Numbered from the stretch's first letter, positions 25,200 to 34,263 are shown. The stretch is DNA of 64,000 bases from Bacteroidales bacterium UBA3297 (GCA_002362105.1 DETD01000009.1:129663-193662), one strand, 5' to 3'. Made by a program: numbers and translations. Notes: a model not told the origin generated them from the sequence alone.

Positions 25200-25236
25200 A
25201 AATGTGTCGTGGGTTTCCTCGGCACATTTTTTTTAA
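25200..25236 (+). terminator. intrinsic terminator after secG
   Basis: AAATGTG at 25200 pairs with CACATTT at 25223, with further pairs at the base of the loop, followed by a run of eight T. It lies 28 bases past the secG stop. Confidence 0.7.
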
Positions 25237-25348
25237 ATACCTCTTGCTCTGTAGACTTCTTTCTCTTAATTTTGAGCTACAATTGCTAAGTATGTTTTTT
25301 TCTTGCCAATTGTTCGGATGTTGTATATTTGATTAATTCATCTCTTAT

Positions 25349-26431
25349 ATGATTTGGATTCTCTTCTTTGTGGCCTTTGTCCTCTCTTGGGCAATTGCCC
25401 GTTATGTCAGACGTCGTGCAATCGCTTCTTATCAGAAAACGCACAATGTCCCTCAAAACCATCCTGTCCGTATCTTACCCGAAGGTGCGGGGCTTTCCAT
25501 CGTTGCCACATGGTTCTTTTCTTGCGCGTGTCTCACGGTCTTCACCGATTTTATGCCGTTTGAATTGTTTATGGCAATGGTGCCTGGTTTGTTCCTTGTT
25601 GCTGCTATTGTGTTGGACGAGTATAAACATTTCCCTTCCTATTTCCGAATGGTTGTACAAATGGCTTCTGTCGCGTGCGCCATGTATATTTTGGGCGGGG
25701 TAAATGCTCTTACTGTTGGCGGTTTTATATGGAATACCAACATTTCTGTCATTGTCATGAACGTTTTGTCGTTCTTGTTGTTGACCTGGTTTATCGATGT
25801 TTTCCGATTTTATGATGGTATCGACGGAAAGGAGGGAAATCTGGCTGCTGTATCTATTGCTATCTGTGTCGCTGCCATTGTATTCGCTCCTGTCTCAAAC
25901 CCTATCTTTTTCCTGATTCCGTGCATCGCAGGTTTCCTTACTAGAAACTGGTATCCTGCCCGATACCTGATGGGTGATGCGTGCGCTTCTTTTTTGGGTT
26001 ATGTTTTTGCAGTTATGGGCGTCTATTTTCAGAGTGACCATTTGGTGGCTGGTTCTGTGATTTCCAATTCCAATCCAGATGTGAATGGTATACCGTTCTT
26101 TGCGTATATGATTATATGTTTCGTCCCTTTCTTCGATGTCACTTACACTTTGCTCCGTCGCATTATCGCAGGCGATAATTTCAGAGTGCCCACTAAAAAC
26201 CATCTGTACCAGCGCATGCTTTATTCCGGATGCTCGCACAGAAAGGTGATATTTACACAATTGCTGCTTTCCGCTTTGATGCTCGTCTTGGCACTCATAT
26301 ACCGTTTCTTCTCCGATGTAGCTGAAGTGGCTGTTTTCCTTGGTGCTGACGCGCTGATTATTATGGGCGTTTACGCATTGTGGGTTGAGGGCAGATACCC
26401 TTATGTTCCAGAAAAAAAAGAAAAAGCCTGA
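25349..26431 (+). CDS. MraY/WecA-like polyprenyl-phosphate glycosyl-1-phosphate transferase
   Basis: Integral membrane enzyme that begins a lipid-linked glycan by moving a sugar-1-phosphate from a UDP-sugar to undecaprenyl phosphate. The 360-aa protein has about ten helices. Family motifs are FYDGIDGKEGNLA near residue 155 (the DxxDG site) and PARYLMGDACASFLGYVFAV near 205 (the MGD motif that binds metal). There is an HLYQRML stretch near 290 resembling the C-terminal HHxHxR-type loop of WbpL/WecA enzymes. The gene ends 6 bases before the patatin ATG. It could begin O-antigen or another surface glycan; the sugar is not known. Confidence 0.82.
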   Translation: MIWILFFVAFVLSWAIARYVRRRAIASYQKTHNVPQNHPVRILPEGAGLSIVATWFFSCACLTVFTDFMPFELFMAMVPGLFLVAAIVLDEYKHFPSYFRMVVQMASVACAMYILGGVNALTVGGFIWNTNISVIVMNVLSFLLLTWFIDVFRFYDGIDGKEGNLAAVSIAICVAAIVFAPVSNPIFFLIPCIAGFLTRNWYPARYLMGDACASFLGYVFAVMGVYFQSDHLVAGSVISNSNPDVNGIPFFAYMIICFVPFFDVTYTLLRRIIAGDNFRVPTKNHLYQRMLYSGCSHRKVIFTQLLLSALMLVLALIYRFFSDVAEVAVFLGADALIIMGVYALWVEGRYPYVPEKKEKA

Positions 26432-26437
26432 TTGCTT

Positions 26438-27235
26438 ATGGCGAAGTATAAGTTTGGACTTGCTTTGAGTGGTGGCGGCATACGTGGTGTTGCGCATATT
26501 GGTGTGCTGAAGGCCTTAGACGAAATCGGTCTGAAACCCGATATTGTCTCGGGTGTCAGTGCGGGAGCCATTGTTGGTGCTATGTACGCTGACGGACGTT
26601 CGGTTGAGGAAATGGTCGATTTCTTCGAAAAGTCGTCTTTCACCAAGGGCGTGAAACTCAATATGCCCAAACATGGCGGCTTCGCTAGCGTGAGGGGCTA
26701 TAAAAAATATCTCGACAATATGTTGCAGGCCGAGAATTTCGAGGATTTGAAAACTCCGCTCATAGTAAACGCAACTGACCTGGTGGCGGGTACTATTGCC
26801 TACTTCTCGTCGGGAAACCTTGTCGATGCTGTGGTGGCTTCGGCAAGTGTGCCGGTCTTGTTCAACCCGGCTAAAATTGGTTCGCGCTATTATGTTGATG
26901 GGGGATTCCTTTGCAACCTGCCTGCCGAAGTGCTGCGCTCGCAGTGCGATTTCGTTATGGGGGTGCATGTTAACCCTATACGGCCAATGGCGGCTTCTAC
27001 GCAGATGGGACTGATTACGGTCACCGAACGCGTCTTCCACTTGGCGGTAAACGGCAATACCTATAAGGAAAAGTCGTTTTGCGATTTGGTGGTCGATATG
27101 AAGCCCGAAAAAAATGTGGGAATGTTTGAAACGTCGAAGTCGGACTACATGATGAAAATGGGATACGATACGGCTATGGAAGACTTCAAAAACTTCGATT
27201 TTTCCAAGTATGGACTTTCTTGTTCACTTTTTTAA
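26438..27235 (+). CDS. patatin-like phospholipase family protein
   Basis: A 265-aa cytoplasmic or membrane-associated lipid acyl hydrolase. The oxyanion hole LSGGGIRGVAHIGVLKALDE is near residue 10, the nucleophile Ser in SGVSAGAIVGAMY near 40, and the catalytic Asp in YVDGGFLCNLPAE near 150, so the Ser-Asp dyad is intact. The ATG at 26438 is used; in-frame TTG at 26432 would add two residues. It is read on directly after the WecA-like gene. Similar short patatins (RssA-like) occur in many Bacteroidota. Confidence 0.88.
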   Translation: MAKYKFGLALSGGGIRGVAHIGVLKALDEIGLKPDIVSGVSAGAIVGAMYADGRSVEEMVDFFEKSSFTKGVKLNMPKHGGFASVRGYKKYLDNMLQAENFEDLKTPLIVNATDLVAGTIAYFSSGNLVDAVVASASVPVLFNPAKIGSRYYVDGGFLCNLPAEVLRSQCDFVMGVHVNPIRPMAASTQMGLITVTERVFHLAVNGNTYKEKSFCDLVVDMKPEKNVGMFETSKSDYMMKMGYDTAMEDFKNFDFSKYGLSCSLF

Positions 27236-27277
27236 TTGCATTTTTCCGTTTTAGCATTCCTCTATCATATTTTTTTA

Positions 27278-27285
27278 TATATTTG
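27278..27285 (+). promoter_or_regulatory. Bacteroidota -7 element upstream of the DUF349 gene
   Basis: TATATTTG, an exact TAnnTTTG match, lies 53 bases before the ATG at 27339 in an AT-rich stretch. Confidence 0.5.
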
Positions 27286-27338
27286 TATAATATAAGTAAC
27301 CGCTATTATAAAGAGTACTACTAACAAGACAATAGTAT

Positions 27339-29174
27339 ATGGATACACTCGAAAATGTTGATCCAAAACAGCAGGATGCTGTTTCTGAAGAGTGGGTCAA
27401 TGGTTCTTCTATAAACGCTGATGAACTGCCTGAGCAGGTGGCTGCCGTTGATGAAAGTAAAGTTAATTCTTATATAAACCTTTCCGAAGAGGAACTTGTT
27501 GCCAAACTTAAAGATTTGGTGTCAAACCCAACGGATTCTTATCTTGCTATTAAATCAGATGTTGAGGCTGTTAAACAGTCGTTCTATCGTCTTTTTAATC
27601 ATAGAAAGGATGCCGAAAGAGAAGCCTTTGTCGCTAATGGTGGCGATGAAGCTGATTTCTCGTTCCCTGCCGATGCCAACGAACAGGCGTTGAAGGATGC
27701 CTTGGCTGATTACAAGGACAAACGACAGGCAGAAATCCAGAAGGAGGAGGCGCAGAAAGAGGCGAACCTCTCTCGTAAAAAGGATATCATCCTCCGCTTG
27801 AAGGAACTGATTGACGCACCGGAAGACTGTGGCAAGAAGGTGCCTGCTTTCCAGAAGTTGCAAGACGAATGGAAGGCGGTGGGACAAGTGCCTGCTACCG
27901 AAGTTTCTAAAACTCGCGAAAACTACCAGACACTGGTCGAGACTTTCTACGATAACCTGAAAATGGATAACGAACTTCGTGACTACGATTTTAGAAAGAA
28001 TCTGGAAACGAAGGTTAAGTTGTGCGAGGCTGCCGAAAAATTGGCTGGCGAGTCTGACGTAGTTGCTGCTTTCCGCAAGTTGCAGTCGCTGCATGAAGAG
28101 TGGAGCAACCAGGGTCCGGTCGCTAAAGATATGCGTGAGCAGATTTGGACTCGCTTCAAGGCTGCGTCTACCGTCATCAACAAGATGCACAACGAGTATT
28201 TCGACAAGCTGCGTGCCGCTGCTAACGAGAACTTGGAGAAGAAGACCGCTATCTGCGAGAAGATTGAGGCCATCAAGACCGACGAACTCAATTCTTTCAA
28301 GGAATGGCAGGAACAGAGCAATGTGATTGTTGAATTGCAGAAGGAGTGGAGAACGATTGGTTTTGCTCCTAAAAAGTTCAACAACTCTATCTTTACTCGT
28401 TTCCGCGCTGCGTGCGACGCTTTCTTCAATGCTAAGTCTGAGTACTTCAAGTCTACTAAGGCGGTCTTCTCTGAAAATTTGGCGAAGAAGATTGCTTTGT
28501 GTGAACAGGCTGAGGCTTTGAAGGACAGTACCGACTGGAAGGCTACTGCCGATAAACTGGTTGAATTGCAGAAGGAGTGGAAGACCATCGGTTCGGTCGC
28601 TAAAAAACAGTCCGATGCGGTTTGGAAACGCTTTATCTCTGCTTGTGATGCCTTTTTTGAGGCCAAAAATAAAAATTTCAAGGATAAACGCACCTCTGAG
28701 CAGGCAAACTTGGAACAGAAGAAGACTATCATCGAACAGATTCAGACGCTCGATGTTGTTTCTGATCCGTCTGCTGCCGCCGAGCAGTTGCGTGCCTTGT
28801 CTGAACAGTTCAACTCTATCGGCCATGTCCCTGTTAAGGAAAAGGATGCTATCTATAAGGCATTCCACTTGGCTGTTGAAGAGAAATCTGATGCGCTTAA
28901 TATTAAGTTGCGGGGCAGTAATGCTGCTTCTCACCGCTCTAACAAGGGTGGCGGCCGTAATGCCGATGCTCAGCCTAAGAATGAGGCTCAGCGTCTGATG
29001 AAGTTGAAAGCTAGCCTCGAATCGGAGGTAACCACCTATATGAACAATATGGGATTCCTCGCTAATTCGAAGGGCGCTTCTTCGTTGAAGTCTTCTATTG
29101 AAAAGAAAATTGCTGAAAAGAAGGCTGAAATTGAGAAAATTGCCGCAAAATTGAAAGAATTAGATAATAATTAA
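27339..29174 (+). CDS. DUF349 domain protein
   Basis: A 611-aa, highly charged, helical cytoplasmic protein made of repeated DUF349 units of about 75 residues (from about 150 to 530), each with an L-x-x-E-W-K/R-x-I/V-G-x-V/A signature: LQDEWKAVGQVPATEVSKTR, LQKEWRTIGFAPKKFNNSIF, LQKEWKTIGSVAKKQSDAVW and LHEEWSNQGPVAKDMREQIW. N-terminal 100 residues are acidic. The last 60 residues are a Lys/Glu-rich coiled coil. Function in Bacteroidota is unclear to me; the repeat content suggests a scaffold or nucleic acid-linked role, which is a guess. It precedes the pseudouridine synthase by 48 bases. Confidence 0.88.
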   Translation: MDTLENVDPKQQDAVSEEWVNGSSINADELPEQVAAVDESKVNSYINLSEEELVAKLKDLVSNPTDSYLAIKSDVEAVKQSFYRLFNHRKDAEREAFVANGGDEADFSFPADANEQALKDALADYKDKRQAEIQKEEAQKEANLSRKKDIILRLKELIDAPEDCGKKVPAFQKLQDEWKAVGQVPATEVSKTRENYQTLVETFYDNLKMDNELRDYDFRKNLETKVKLCEAAEKLAGESDVVAAFRKLQSLHEEWSNQGPVAKDMREQIWTRFKAASTVINKMHNEYFDKLRAAANENLEKKTAICEKIEAIKTDELNSFKEWQEQSNVIVELQKEWRTIGFAPKKFNNSIFTRFRAACDAFFNAKSEYFKSTKAVFSENLAKKIALCEQAEALKDSTDWKATADKLVELQKEWKTIGSVAKKQSDAVWKRFISACDAFFEAKNKNFKDKRTSEQANLEQKKTIIEQIQTLDVVSDPSAAAEQLRALSEQFNSIGHVPVKEKDAIYKAFHLAVEEKSDALNIKLRGSNAASHRSNKGGGRNADAQPKNEAQRLMKLKASLESEVTTYMNNMGFLANSKGASSLKSSIEKKIAEKKAEIEKIAAKLKELDNN

Positions 29175-29222
29175 CCGATTATTTAGTTTTATTATATATT
29201 AAACATTTAATTTTTTAGTGAA

Positions 29223-30620
29223 ATGAGACCTGTAGATGAAGAATGGCAGGATTCCGGGAGGAACAATGGTGCCAGCCGTGAGGGTGGCGACGAACAGAAT
29301 GAGAGAAAGAGTTTTAACCCAAATTTCTCTAGTGATAACCATTTAAAGGGCGAACGCCGTCCTAGACGTCGTATTGGTGATACCAATCACTCTAATTTCG
29401 ACCCTAATGGCGGACAAGGCCGTCCTTATCGTCAGAACAACGGTGATTATAACAACGATCGTGGTGGTTACAACAACGACCGTGGCGGTTATAACAACAA
29501 CCGTGGTGGTTACAACAACAATCGTGGCGGTTATAACAACAACCGTGGCGGTGGTTACAACAACAATCGTGGTGGTTATAACAACAACCGTGGCGGTGGC
29601 TACAACAACAACCGTGGTGGCTACAACAACTACGACGACAACCGCAACTATGACGATAACCGCGGTGGCTACAACAATAACCGTGGTGGTTACAACAACA
29701 ACCGTGGTGGTGGCTACAACAACAACCGTGGCGGTGGCTACAACAACAATCGTGGCGGTGGCTACAACAACAACCGTGGTGGGGGCTACAACAACAACCG
29801 TGGTGGTGGTTACAACAACAACCGTCGTCCTAATGGCGGTCGTCCACAGATGCGCCCTCGCATGCCACAGCCGGTTGAATATGATATCCAGTACGATCCA
29901 AACGAAGAAATTCGTCTCAATAAGTTCTTGGCTAATGCTGGTGTTTGCTCTCGTCGTGAGGCCGATCAGCTCATTATGGCTGGTGCTATCACTGTCAACG
30001 GCACTCCTGTTACCGAATTGGGTACCAAGATCCTTCGTTCCGACAAGGTGATGATTAACGACCAGACTGTTAATCCTGACCGTCGTGTTTACTTGTTGCT
30101 TAACAAGCCTAAAGACTGCGTTACTACTACCGACGATCCTAATGCAAAGACTACAGTTATGGATATCGTTAAGAACGCGTGTCGCGAACGTATCTATCCA
30201 GTAGGTCGTCTCGACCGTAACACTACTGGCGTTCTCCTTCTTACTAACGATGGCGACTTGGCCGCTAAGTTGACCCACCCTCAGTACAACAAGAAAAAGG
30301 TGTACGAGGTTGCCCTCGACCGTGCTTTGGAAGCTGCCGACTACGAGACCATTTTGAATGGTATCACCCTTGAAGACGGCGAAATTAAGGCTGATAACCT
30401 CAGCTTCGTTGAAGAGGGTAACAACAAGAAGGTGGGCATCGAAATCCACTCTGGACGTAACCGTATCGTTCGTCGTATTTTCGAACACCTCGGTTACCGT
30501 GTTATGCGCCTCGACCGTACCTACTTCGCTGGTTTGACTAAGAAGAATCTCCGTCGTGGACAGTGGCGTTTCCTCTCTAACGAAGAGGTGAACAAGCTCC
30601 GTATGGGTTCTTTCGAATAA
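29223..30620 (+). CDS. rluB: RluB/RsuA-family 23S rRNA pseudouridine synthase with an N-terminal Asn/Gly/Arg repeat tail
   Basis: A 465-aa protein. Residues about 225-460 are a full RsuA/RluB-type enzyme: an S4 domain (RLNKFLANAGVCSRREADQL, AGAITVNG), then VYLLLNKPKDCVTTTDDP, the catalytic GRLDRNTTGVLLLTNDGDLA with Asp, and the C-terminal HSGRNRIVRRIFEHLGY. Residues 70-205 are a low-complexity array built from GGYNNNR/GGGYNNNR units. The first 70 residues are polar and basic. The tail is likely disordered and RNA-binding like RGG boxes. It is followed by a terminator that overlaps the region just upstream of the next gene. Confidence 0.9.
   Translation: MRPVDEEWQDSGRNNGASREGGDEQNERKSFNPNFSSDNHLKGERRPRRRIGDTNHSNFDPNGGQGRPYRQNNGDYNNDRGGYNNDRGGYNNNRGGYNNNRGGYNNNRGGGYNNNRGGYNNNRGGGYNNNRGGYNNYDDNRNYDDNRGGYNNNRGGYNNNRGGGYNNNRGGGYNNNRGGGYNNNRGGGYNNNRGGGYNNNRRPNGGRPQMRPRMPQPVEYDIQYDPNEEIRLNKFLANAGVCSRREADQLIMAGAITVNGTPVTELGTKILRSDKVMINDQTVNPDRRVYLLLNKPKDCVTTTDDPNAKTTVMDIVKNACRERIYPVGRLDRNTTGVLLLTNDGDLAAKLTHPQYNKKKVYEVALDRALEAADYETILNGITLEDGEIKADNLSFVEEGNNKKVGIEIHSGRNRIVRRIFEHLGYRVMRLDRTYFAGLTKKNLRRGQWRFLSNEEVNKLRMGSFE
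29448..29825 (+). repeat. in-frame tandem repeat (GGYNNNRG) of the RluB tail
   Basis: About 17 imperfect units of 18-24 bases encode GGYNNNR or GGGYNNNR. Third positions vary between units, suggesting selection on the protein rather than recent duplication. One break (NNYDDNRNYDDNRGG) interrupts the array in the middle. The reverse strand and the other plus-strand frame stay open across this array only because of its composition. Confidence 0.85.
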
Positions 30621-30660
30621 TTATCTTTCTCCGAAAGGGGGATTTTTATTAGTAACTTTT

Positions 30661-30697
30661 GGCGATGTGGAAATACTTTTTCTGCATCGCCTTTTTT
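30661..30697 (+). terminator. intrinsic terminator after the rluB-like gene
   Basis: GGCGATG (30661-30667) pairs with CATCGCC (30685-30691) across a 17-base loop and is followed by TTTTTTATTT. It lies 41 bases past the stop. It decides the start of the next gene, because starts upstream of it would be buried in this hairpin. Confidence 0.75.
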
Positions 30698-30715
30698 ATT
30701 TATCCTATTCTATTT

Positions 30716-31636
30716 ATGTATCGGTTCCTCCTACTGTTTATTTCTATTCTCCCTCTCCAGTCCTTGGTGGCTGGCAATTACTCTAAGTACCAGTCTGCCG
30801 AAACTTCTGCCTACATCCAGAAGTACCATAAAATTGCCATCAAGCACATGAAGAAGTACCGTATTCCTGCCAGCATTACTTTGGCGCAGGGCATTCTGGA
30901 AAGTGGCAGTGGCCGCAGTGCGCTGACGGTTGCCGCCAATAACCATTTCGGCATTAAGTGTAAGAACGAGTGGAAGGGGAAGACTTATTACAAGAACGAC
31001 GACAAACGACACGAGTGCTTCCGCAAATACGATTCTGCCGAGGAGTCTTTCGAAGACCATGCGCTTTTCCTTGCCGAACGTAAGGTGTACGCGCCTTTGT
31101 TCAAATACAAGGTTACCGATTATAAGAAGTGGGCTAAGGGTCTGAAAAAGTGCGGATATGCTACTAATCCACAATATCCTTCTCTGTTAATCGACGTTAT
31201 TAAGGCTAACAAACTTTATTTGTTAGACCAAAATCCCGACAAGTATCTGAACGACGATGAAGAGGTTGTTGAGGATGTCCGCTCCAACAATCCGCCTAAG
31301 GTGGTGAATGGGACTGTTGCGGGTGTAAAGTGTGTTGTGGTCGAGAAAGGGAACACGCTTTATGGGCTGGCAAAGGCTGCTGGCGTTTCTGTCAACGACT
31401 TGTACGACTATAACGATTTCGACAAGTCGCATATCCTTTCCGTTGGCGAGGTGCTTTATGTGGGGGGTAAGAACGACAGCTATACCTCTTCCAAATACCA
31501 CTATGTCGAGGCTGGTGAGTCGCTTTGGTCTATTTCTCAGAAGTATGCTATCACGCTGAAGTCGCTCCAAAAGATGAATTCTTTGAAGAAGAATGCTGTT
31601 TTGAAAAACGGACAGCGGTTGGTGTTGTATAAGTAA
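30716..31636 (+). CDS. secreted glucosaminidase with LysM domains
   Basis: Peptidoglycan hydrolase, 306 aa from the ATG at 30716; a frame open from 30659 would need a start inside the preceding terminator. The signal peptide is MYRFLLLFISILPLQSLVAG. Residues about 20-165 are a FlgJ/Acm-type N-acetylglucosaminidase domain (PASITLAQGILESGSGRSAL with the catalytic Glu; NNHFGIKC; KYDSAEESFEDHALFL; GYATNPQYPSLLIDVI). Two LysM motifs follow, near 220 (VVVEKGNTLYGLAKAAGVSV) and 258-306 (YVEAGESLWSISQKYAITLK). Probably remodels the cell wall at division. A strong terminator follows. Confidence 0.9.
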   Translation: MYRFLLLFISILPLQSLVAGNYSKYQSAETSAYIQKYHKIAIKHMKKYRIPASITLAQGILESGSGRSALTVAANNHFGIKCKNEWKGKTYYKNDDKRHECFRKYDSAEESFEDHALFLAERKVYAPLFKYKVTDYKKWAKGLKKCGYATNPQYPSLLIDVIKANKLYLLDQNPDKYLNDDEEVVEDVRSNNPPKVVNGTVAGVKCVVVEKGNTLYGLAKAAGVSVNDLYDYNDFDKSHILSVGEVLYVGGKNDSYTSSKYHYVEAGESLWSISQKYAITLKSLQKMNSLKKNAVLKNGQRLVLYK

Positions 31637-31677
31637 AGGCCGTTGTTTGGCTGGCCGCATGTCGGCGCTTGCATAAA

Positions 31678-31716
31678 AAAGTTCCCCCAAACCTTTGCCG
31701 GGTTTGGGGGAACTTT
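31678..31716 (+). terminator. intrinsic terminator between the glucosaminidase gene and the convergent gene
   Basis: A perfect 16-bp stem (31678-31693 with 31701-31716) and 7-base loop; both arms end in A/T runs, so it probably acts for both converging transcripts. Confidence 0.85.
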
Positions 31717-31754
31717 CTGTTGTTTGAAGGCGGTGTTGTTCCGCTTCTTTTTCG

Positions 31755-32306
31755 TTAATTGAAATTCACTTTTTCAAGTTTGTAGCCCAGACGTTTCAAT
31801 CCTATGCTGGCACCCATAAAGAACATTACTTTGCAGGCGCTGTGGAACAGGTAGAAAGCCTGTTGGCTTTGTGGCTCTACTCCCTCGTGCCTGATGGCGG
31901 TAACGGTCGCCTCGGCCAGTTGTTTGACTTTGTCTTGAAACTGTTTCGCTTCGGTCGTCCACTTGCGCAGCCCGTAGAGGTGTTCTGTTATGTGGTCGTC
32001 CATGTTGTCGAATCCTTGGTCACCGTAAAAACTTTTATATTCGGCCGTCTTGTAGGTGTCCCAGTCTGCATCCCAGCCCCAGGCAATGCCCATTCCCAAA
32101 TACAGTGCGCACCCAACCGAGAAGGAAGGGTAGTCTTGTACTGCCGGAACGGCGTCTGCCATATATTCGGGTGCCAGTTCCTGCCAGCGTTTGCCGATGT
32201 CTTCTGTTTGCAGCAGTTTCTCGTCGGTCAGCCCGTTGTCCTTGCCTATGCGTAGCAGGTTGTCGAGCAGTCGGCCTTCGAATGCGGAAAGTAGTTTCTC
32301 GTCCAT
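31755..32306 (-). CDS. conserved hypothetical protein
   Basis: A 183-aa cytoplasmic protein, no signal peptide. It begins MDEKLLSAFEGRLLDNLLRI and contains a Gly/Trp-rich centre (YLGMGIAWGWDADWDTYK) that could be a short amphipathic or membrane-associated segment, then DHITEHLYGLRKW and a Cys/Phe-rich end (FHSACKVMFFMGASIGLKRL). I do not recognise a domain. It is 9 bases downstream of the small lipoprotein gene, on the same strand, and converges with the glucosaminidase gene over a shared terminator. Confidence 0.6.
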   Translation of the reverse strand: MDEKLLSAFEGRLLDNLLRIGKDNGLTDEKLLQTEDIGKRWQELAPEYMADAVPAVQDYPSFSVGCALYLGMGIAWGWDADWDTYKTAEYKSFYGDQGFDNMDDHITEHLYGLRKWTTEAKQFQDKVKQLAEATVTAIRHEGVEPQSQQAFYLFHSACKVMFFMGASIGLKRLGYKLEKVNFN

Positions 32307-32314
32307 TCGTCTTC

Positions 32315-32770
32315 CTACCTTACTTGTTGAAATATGTATTCTGTATATTCTGTTTTGCTTCCTTCTTCATAGAGATCAAGAACCATGGTTCCGTTCGAAA
32401 TCTTTACAACTCCATGTCTTATTTCAGGGTTGTTTTCCACATCTTGGATGAGGGTTAGCTCGTTACCCTTAATTTCGTATTTGTAGCGTTCTTCAGCGGC
32501 GTAACCGTCCAAGGTAATGTATTGGTAGCCGTCTTTACCGAATTCCCAGTTTGCAGACTGCATCATTTTGCCTTCGGTTTTTTGTATTTCACCGCTCTCG
32601 TCAACAGTCACAGAAAATATGTTGGTCATCTGCCAGTTCGCTACAATTCTGGTGCTTACATCCGATACAGGTGTCGGATCGTTGTTGTCGTCGTTGTCAC
32701 AGGCGGGCAGTGCCAAACATGCTACAATTAGGCTTAGTATAAGCCCTGTTTTCTTCATTAAATTTTTCAT
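32315..32770 (-). CDS. small lipocalin-like lipoprotein
   Basis: A 151-aa lipoprotein: MKNLMKKTGLILSLIVACLA then LPAC as the lipobox; starts at 32770 or 32758 differ by four residues only. After an Asp/Asn-rich tether (DNDDNNDP) the domain has IVANWQMTNIF, WEFGKDGYQYI and YEIKGNELTLIQDVENN, matching small lipocalin-like proteins of Bacteroidota (a beta-barrel with GxW near its start). No ligand can be inferred. It lies 9 bases before the hypothetical gene at 31755. Confidence 0.65.
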   Translation of the reverse strand: MKNLMKKTGLILSLIVACLALPACDNDDNNDPTPVSDVSTRIVANWQMTNIFSVTVDESGEIQKTEGKMMQSANWEFGKDGYQYITLDGYAAEERYKYEIKGNELTLIQDVENNPEIRHGVVKISNGTMVLDLYEEGSKTEYTEYIFQQVR

Positions 32771-32894
32771 TTTTTTTGTTTAATATACTATCCATACCTA
32801 CTCTTTTTTAGGATTTTCGGCTTTCTCCTTTTTCTAACGGTTTGAATTCTCTGCAATTATACGCATTTCCTAACGCTTTACCAAATCTAACGCA

Positions 32895-34190
32895 CTAGCT
32901 TTTTTTCTTGGCTGTCTTTAGGGCTGCCGCTAGTGCCACCACACCCAGTATCATGGGGTAGTACATGTAGCCGACTATGCTGTTTGGGGCTATTTGGGCC
33001 AGACCGGCCGCCATTAGCAGTTGTGCGCCGTAGGGTATCAGTCCTTGTGCGAAGCACGAGAAGGTGTCGAGCAGGCTTGCCGCCTGGCGTTTGTCGATGC
33101 CGTATTTTTCGGTCAGCTGTTTGGCAATTGGGCCTACGGTCACTATGGCTATGGTGTTGTTGGCAGTACAGAGGTCGCTAAGCACCACCAGCAGGGCTAT
33201 GGTCAGCTTGCCGCCGCGCTGGCTCTTGACGCGTTTGCACAGGCCTTGCACAATGTAGTCGATACCGCCGTTGTAGCGGATGAGTTCCAGCATTCCGCCG
33301 GCCAGCAGGGTCACTATTATCAACTCGCTCATTCCCAGTATGCCGTTCCCCATGTGGCTCATCCAGCCGTAAAGGTCGTAGGTGCCGGTCGCTATGCCGG
33401 TCAGTCCGGTGAGGACGATGCCGAGGCAGAGCACAACGGTTACATTTATGCCGGCTATTGCCGTGCCCAGCACCACCAGGTAGGGCAGCACTTTCACCCA
33501 TTCAGTCTCGGTCAGCCCACTGGGTGTTTGGGTCTGTTGTCCGGCGTAGATGTAGTAGGCCAGGGCCACCAGGGCGGCGGGCAGGGCTATCTTGAAGTTG
33601 GCTTTGAACTTGTCGCTCATTTTGCAGCCTAGCGTTTGGGTGGCGACAATGGTCGTATCTGATATGAACGAGAGGTTGTCGCCAAAAAGGGCGCCTCCTA
33701 CCACTATTCCCACTATCATGGGCAGGTTGCTGTCTGTCTGTCCGGCTATGCCCACTGCTACGGGCGTCAGTGCCACTATGGTGCCTACCGAGGTGCCTAT
33801 CGACAGCGATATGAAGCACGCGGCCAGAAACAGACCCGGCAACAATAAACTTTCGGGTAGCAGGTGCAGGGTGGCGTTCACGGTGGCGTCTACCGAACCC
33901 ATTCCTTTGGCACTGCTCGCGAATGCTCCGGCTAGGATAAAGATCCACAGCATCAGCATAATGTTCTTGTTGCCCGCTCCTTTGCTGAACTGCATGATGC
34001 GTTGGTCGAGGCTGAGCCCTCTCGTGGTGGCTACCGCGTAGACTGCCGATACCAAAAAGGCTACTGTGATGGGTATTTTGTAGAAGTCTCCCAGCAATAT
34101 GGAGGCGAGAAGGTAGCAGCATAAAAATACGATTAGGGGCGACAGTGCCATGAAATTCGGCTTGCGGCTGGTTTCTTCGTAAGTTTTCAT
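32895..34190 (-). CDS. Na+/H+ antiporter NhaC family protein
   Basis: A 431-aa inner-membrane protein with about eleven helices. Motifs of the NhaC/ArsB-CitM group: FSKGAGNKNIMLMLWIFILAG, SLSIGTSVGTIVALTPVAVG near residue 130, GALFGDNLSFISDTTIVATQ near 168 (with Asp residues in the presumed ion site), and AQGLIPYGAQLLMAAG near 385. It has its own upstream -7 element and is divergent from porQ. Transport of Na+ in exchange for protons or of an organic acid is possible; the family assignment is firm and the substrate is not. Confidence 0.88.
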   Translation of the reverse strand: MKTYEETSRKPNFMALSPLIVFLCCYLLASILLGDFYKIPITVAFLVSAVYAVATTRGLSLDQRIMQFSKGAGNKNIMLMLWIFILAGAFASSAKGMGSVDATVNATLHLLPESLLLPGLFLAACFISLSIGTSVGTIVALTPVAVGIAGQTDSNLPMIVGIVVGGALFGDNLSFISDTTIVATQTLGCKMSDKFKANFKIALPAALVALAYYIYAGQQTQTPSGLTETEWVKVLPYLVVLGTAIAGINVTVVLCLGIVLTGLTGIATGTYDLYGWMSHMGNGILGMSELIIVTLLAGGMLELIRYNGGIDYIVQGLCKRVKSQRGGKLTIALLVVLSDLCTANNTIAIVTVGPIAKQLTEKYGIDKRQAASLLDTFSCFAQGLIPYGAQLLMAAGLAQIAPNSIVGYMYYPMILGVVALAAALKTAKKKS

Positions 34191-34263
34191 CCTTTTTCTG
34201 TTTTCTGTTTTTCGGGGCTTTGTTCTCGTTTTTCTGGAGTAGCCCTGTTGCCTAATTTTTTTG

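Noticed and set aside
25180..25200. tRNA-like GATTTGAACC sequence after secG
   Set aside because: No acceptor, D or anticodon stem pairs around it; the flanks form the secG terminator instead.
29374..30488. Long open frames of 225 and 381 codons overlapping the rluB-like gene in other frames
   Set aside because: Their Thr/Val-rich sequence is produced by reading the GGYNNNR repeat in another frame or strand. The pseudouridine synthase frame has the catalytic motifs.
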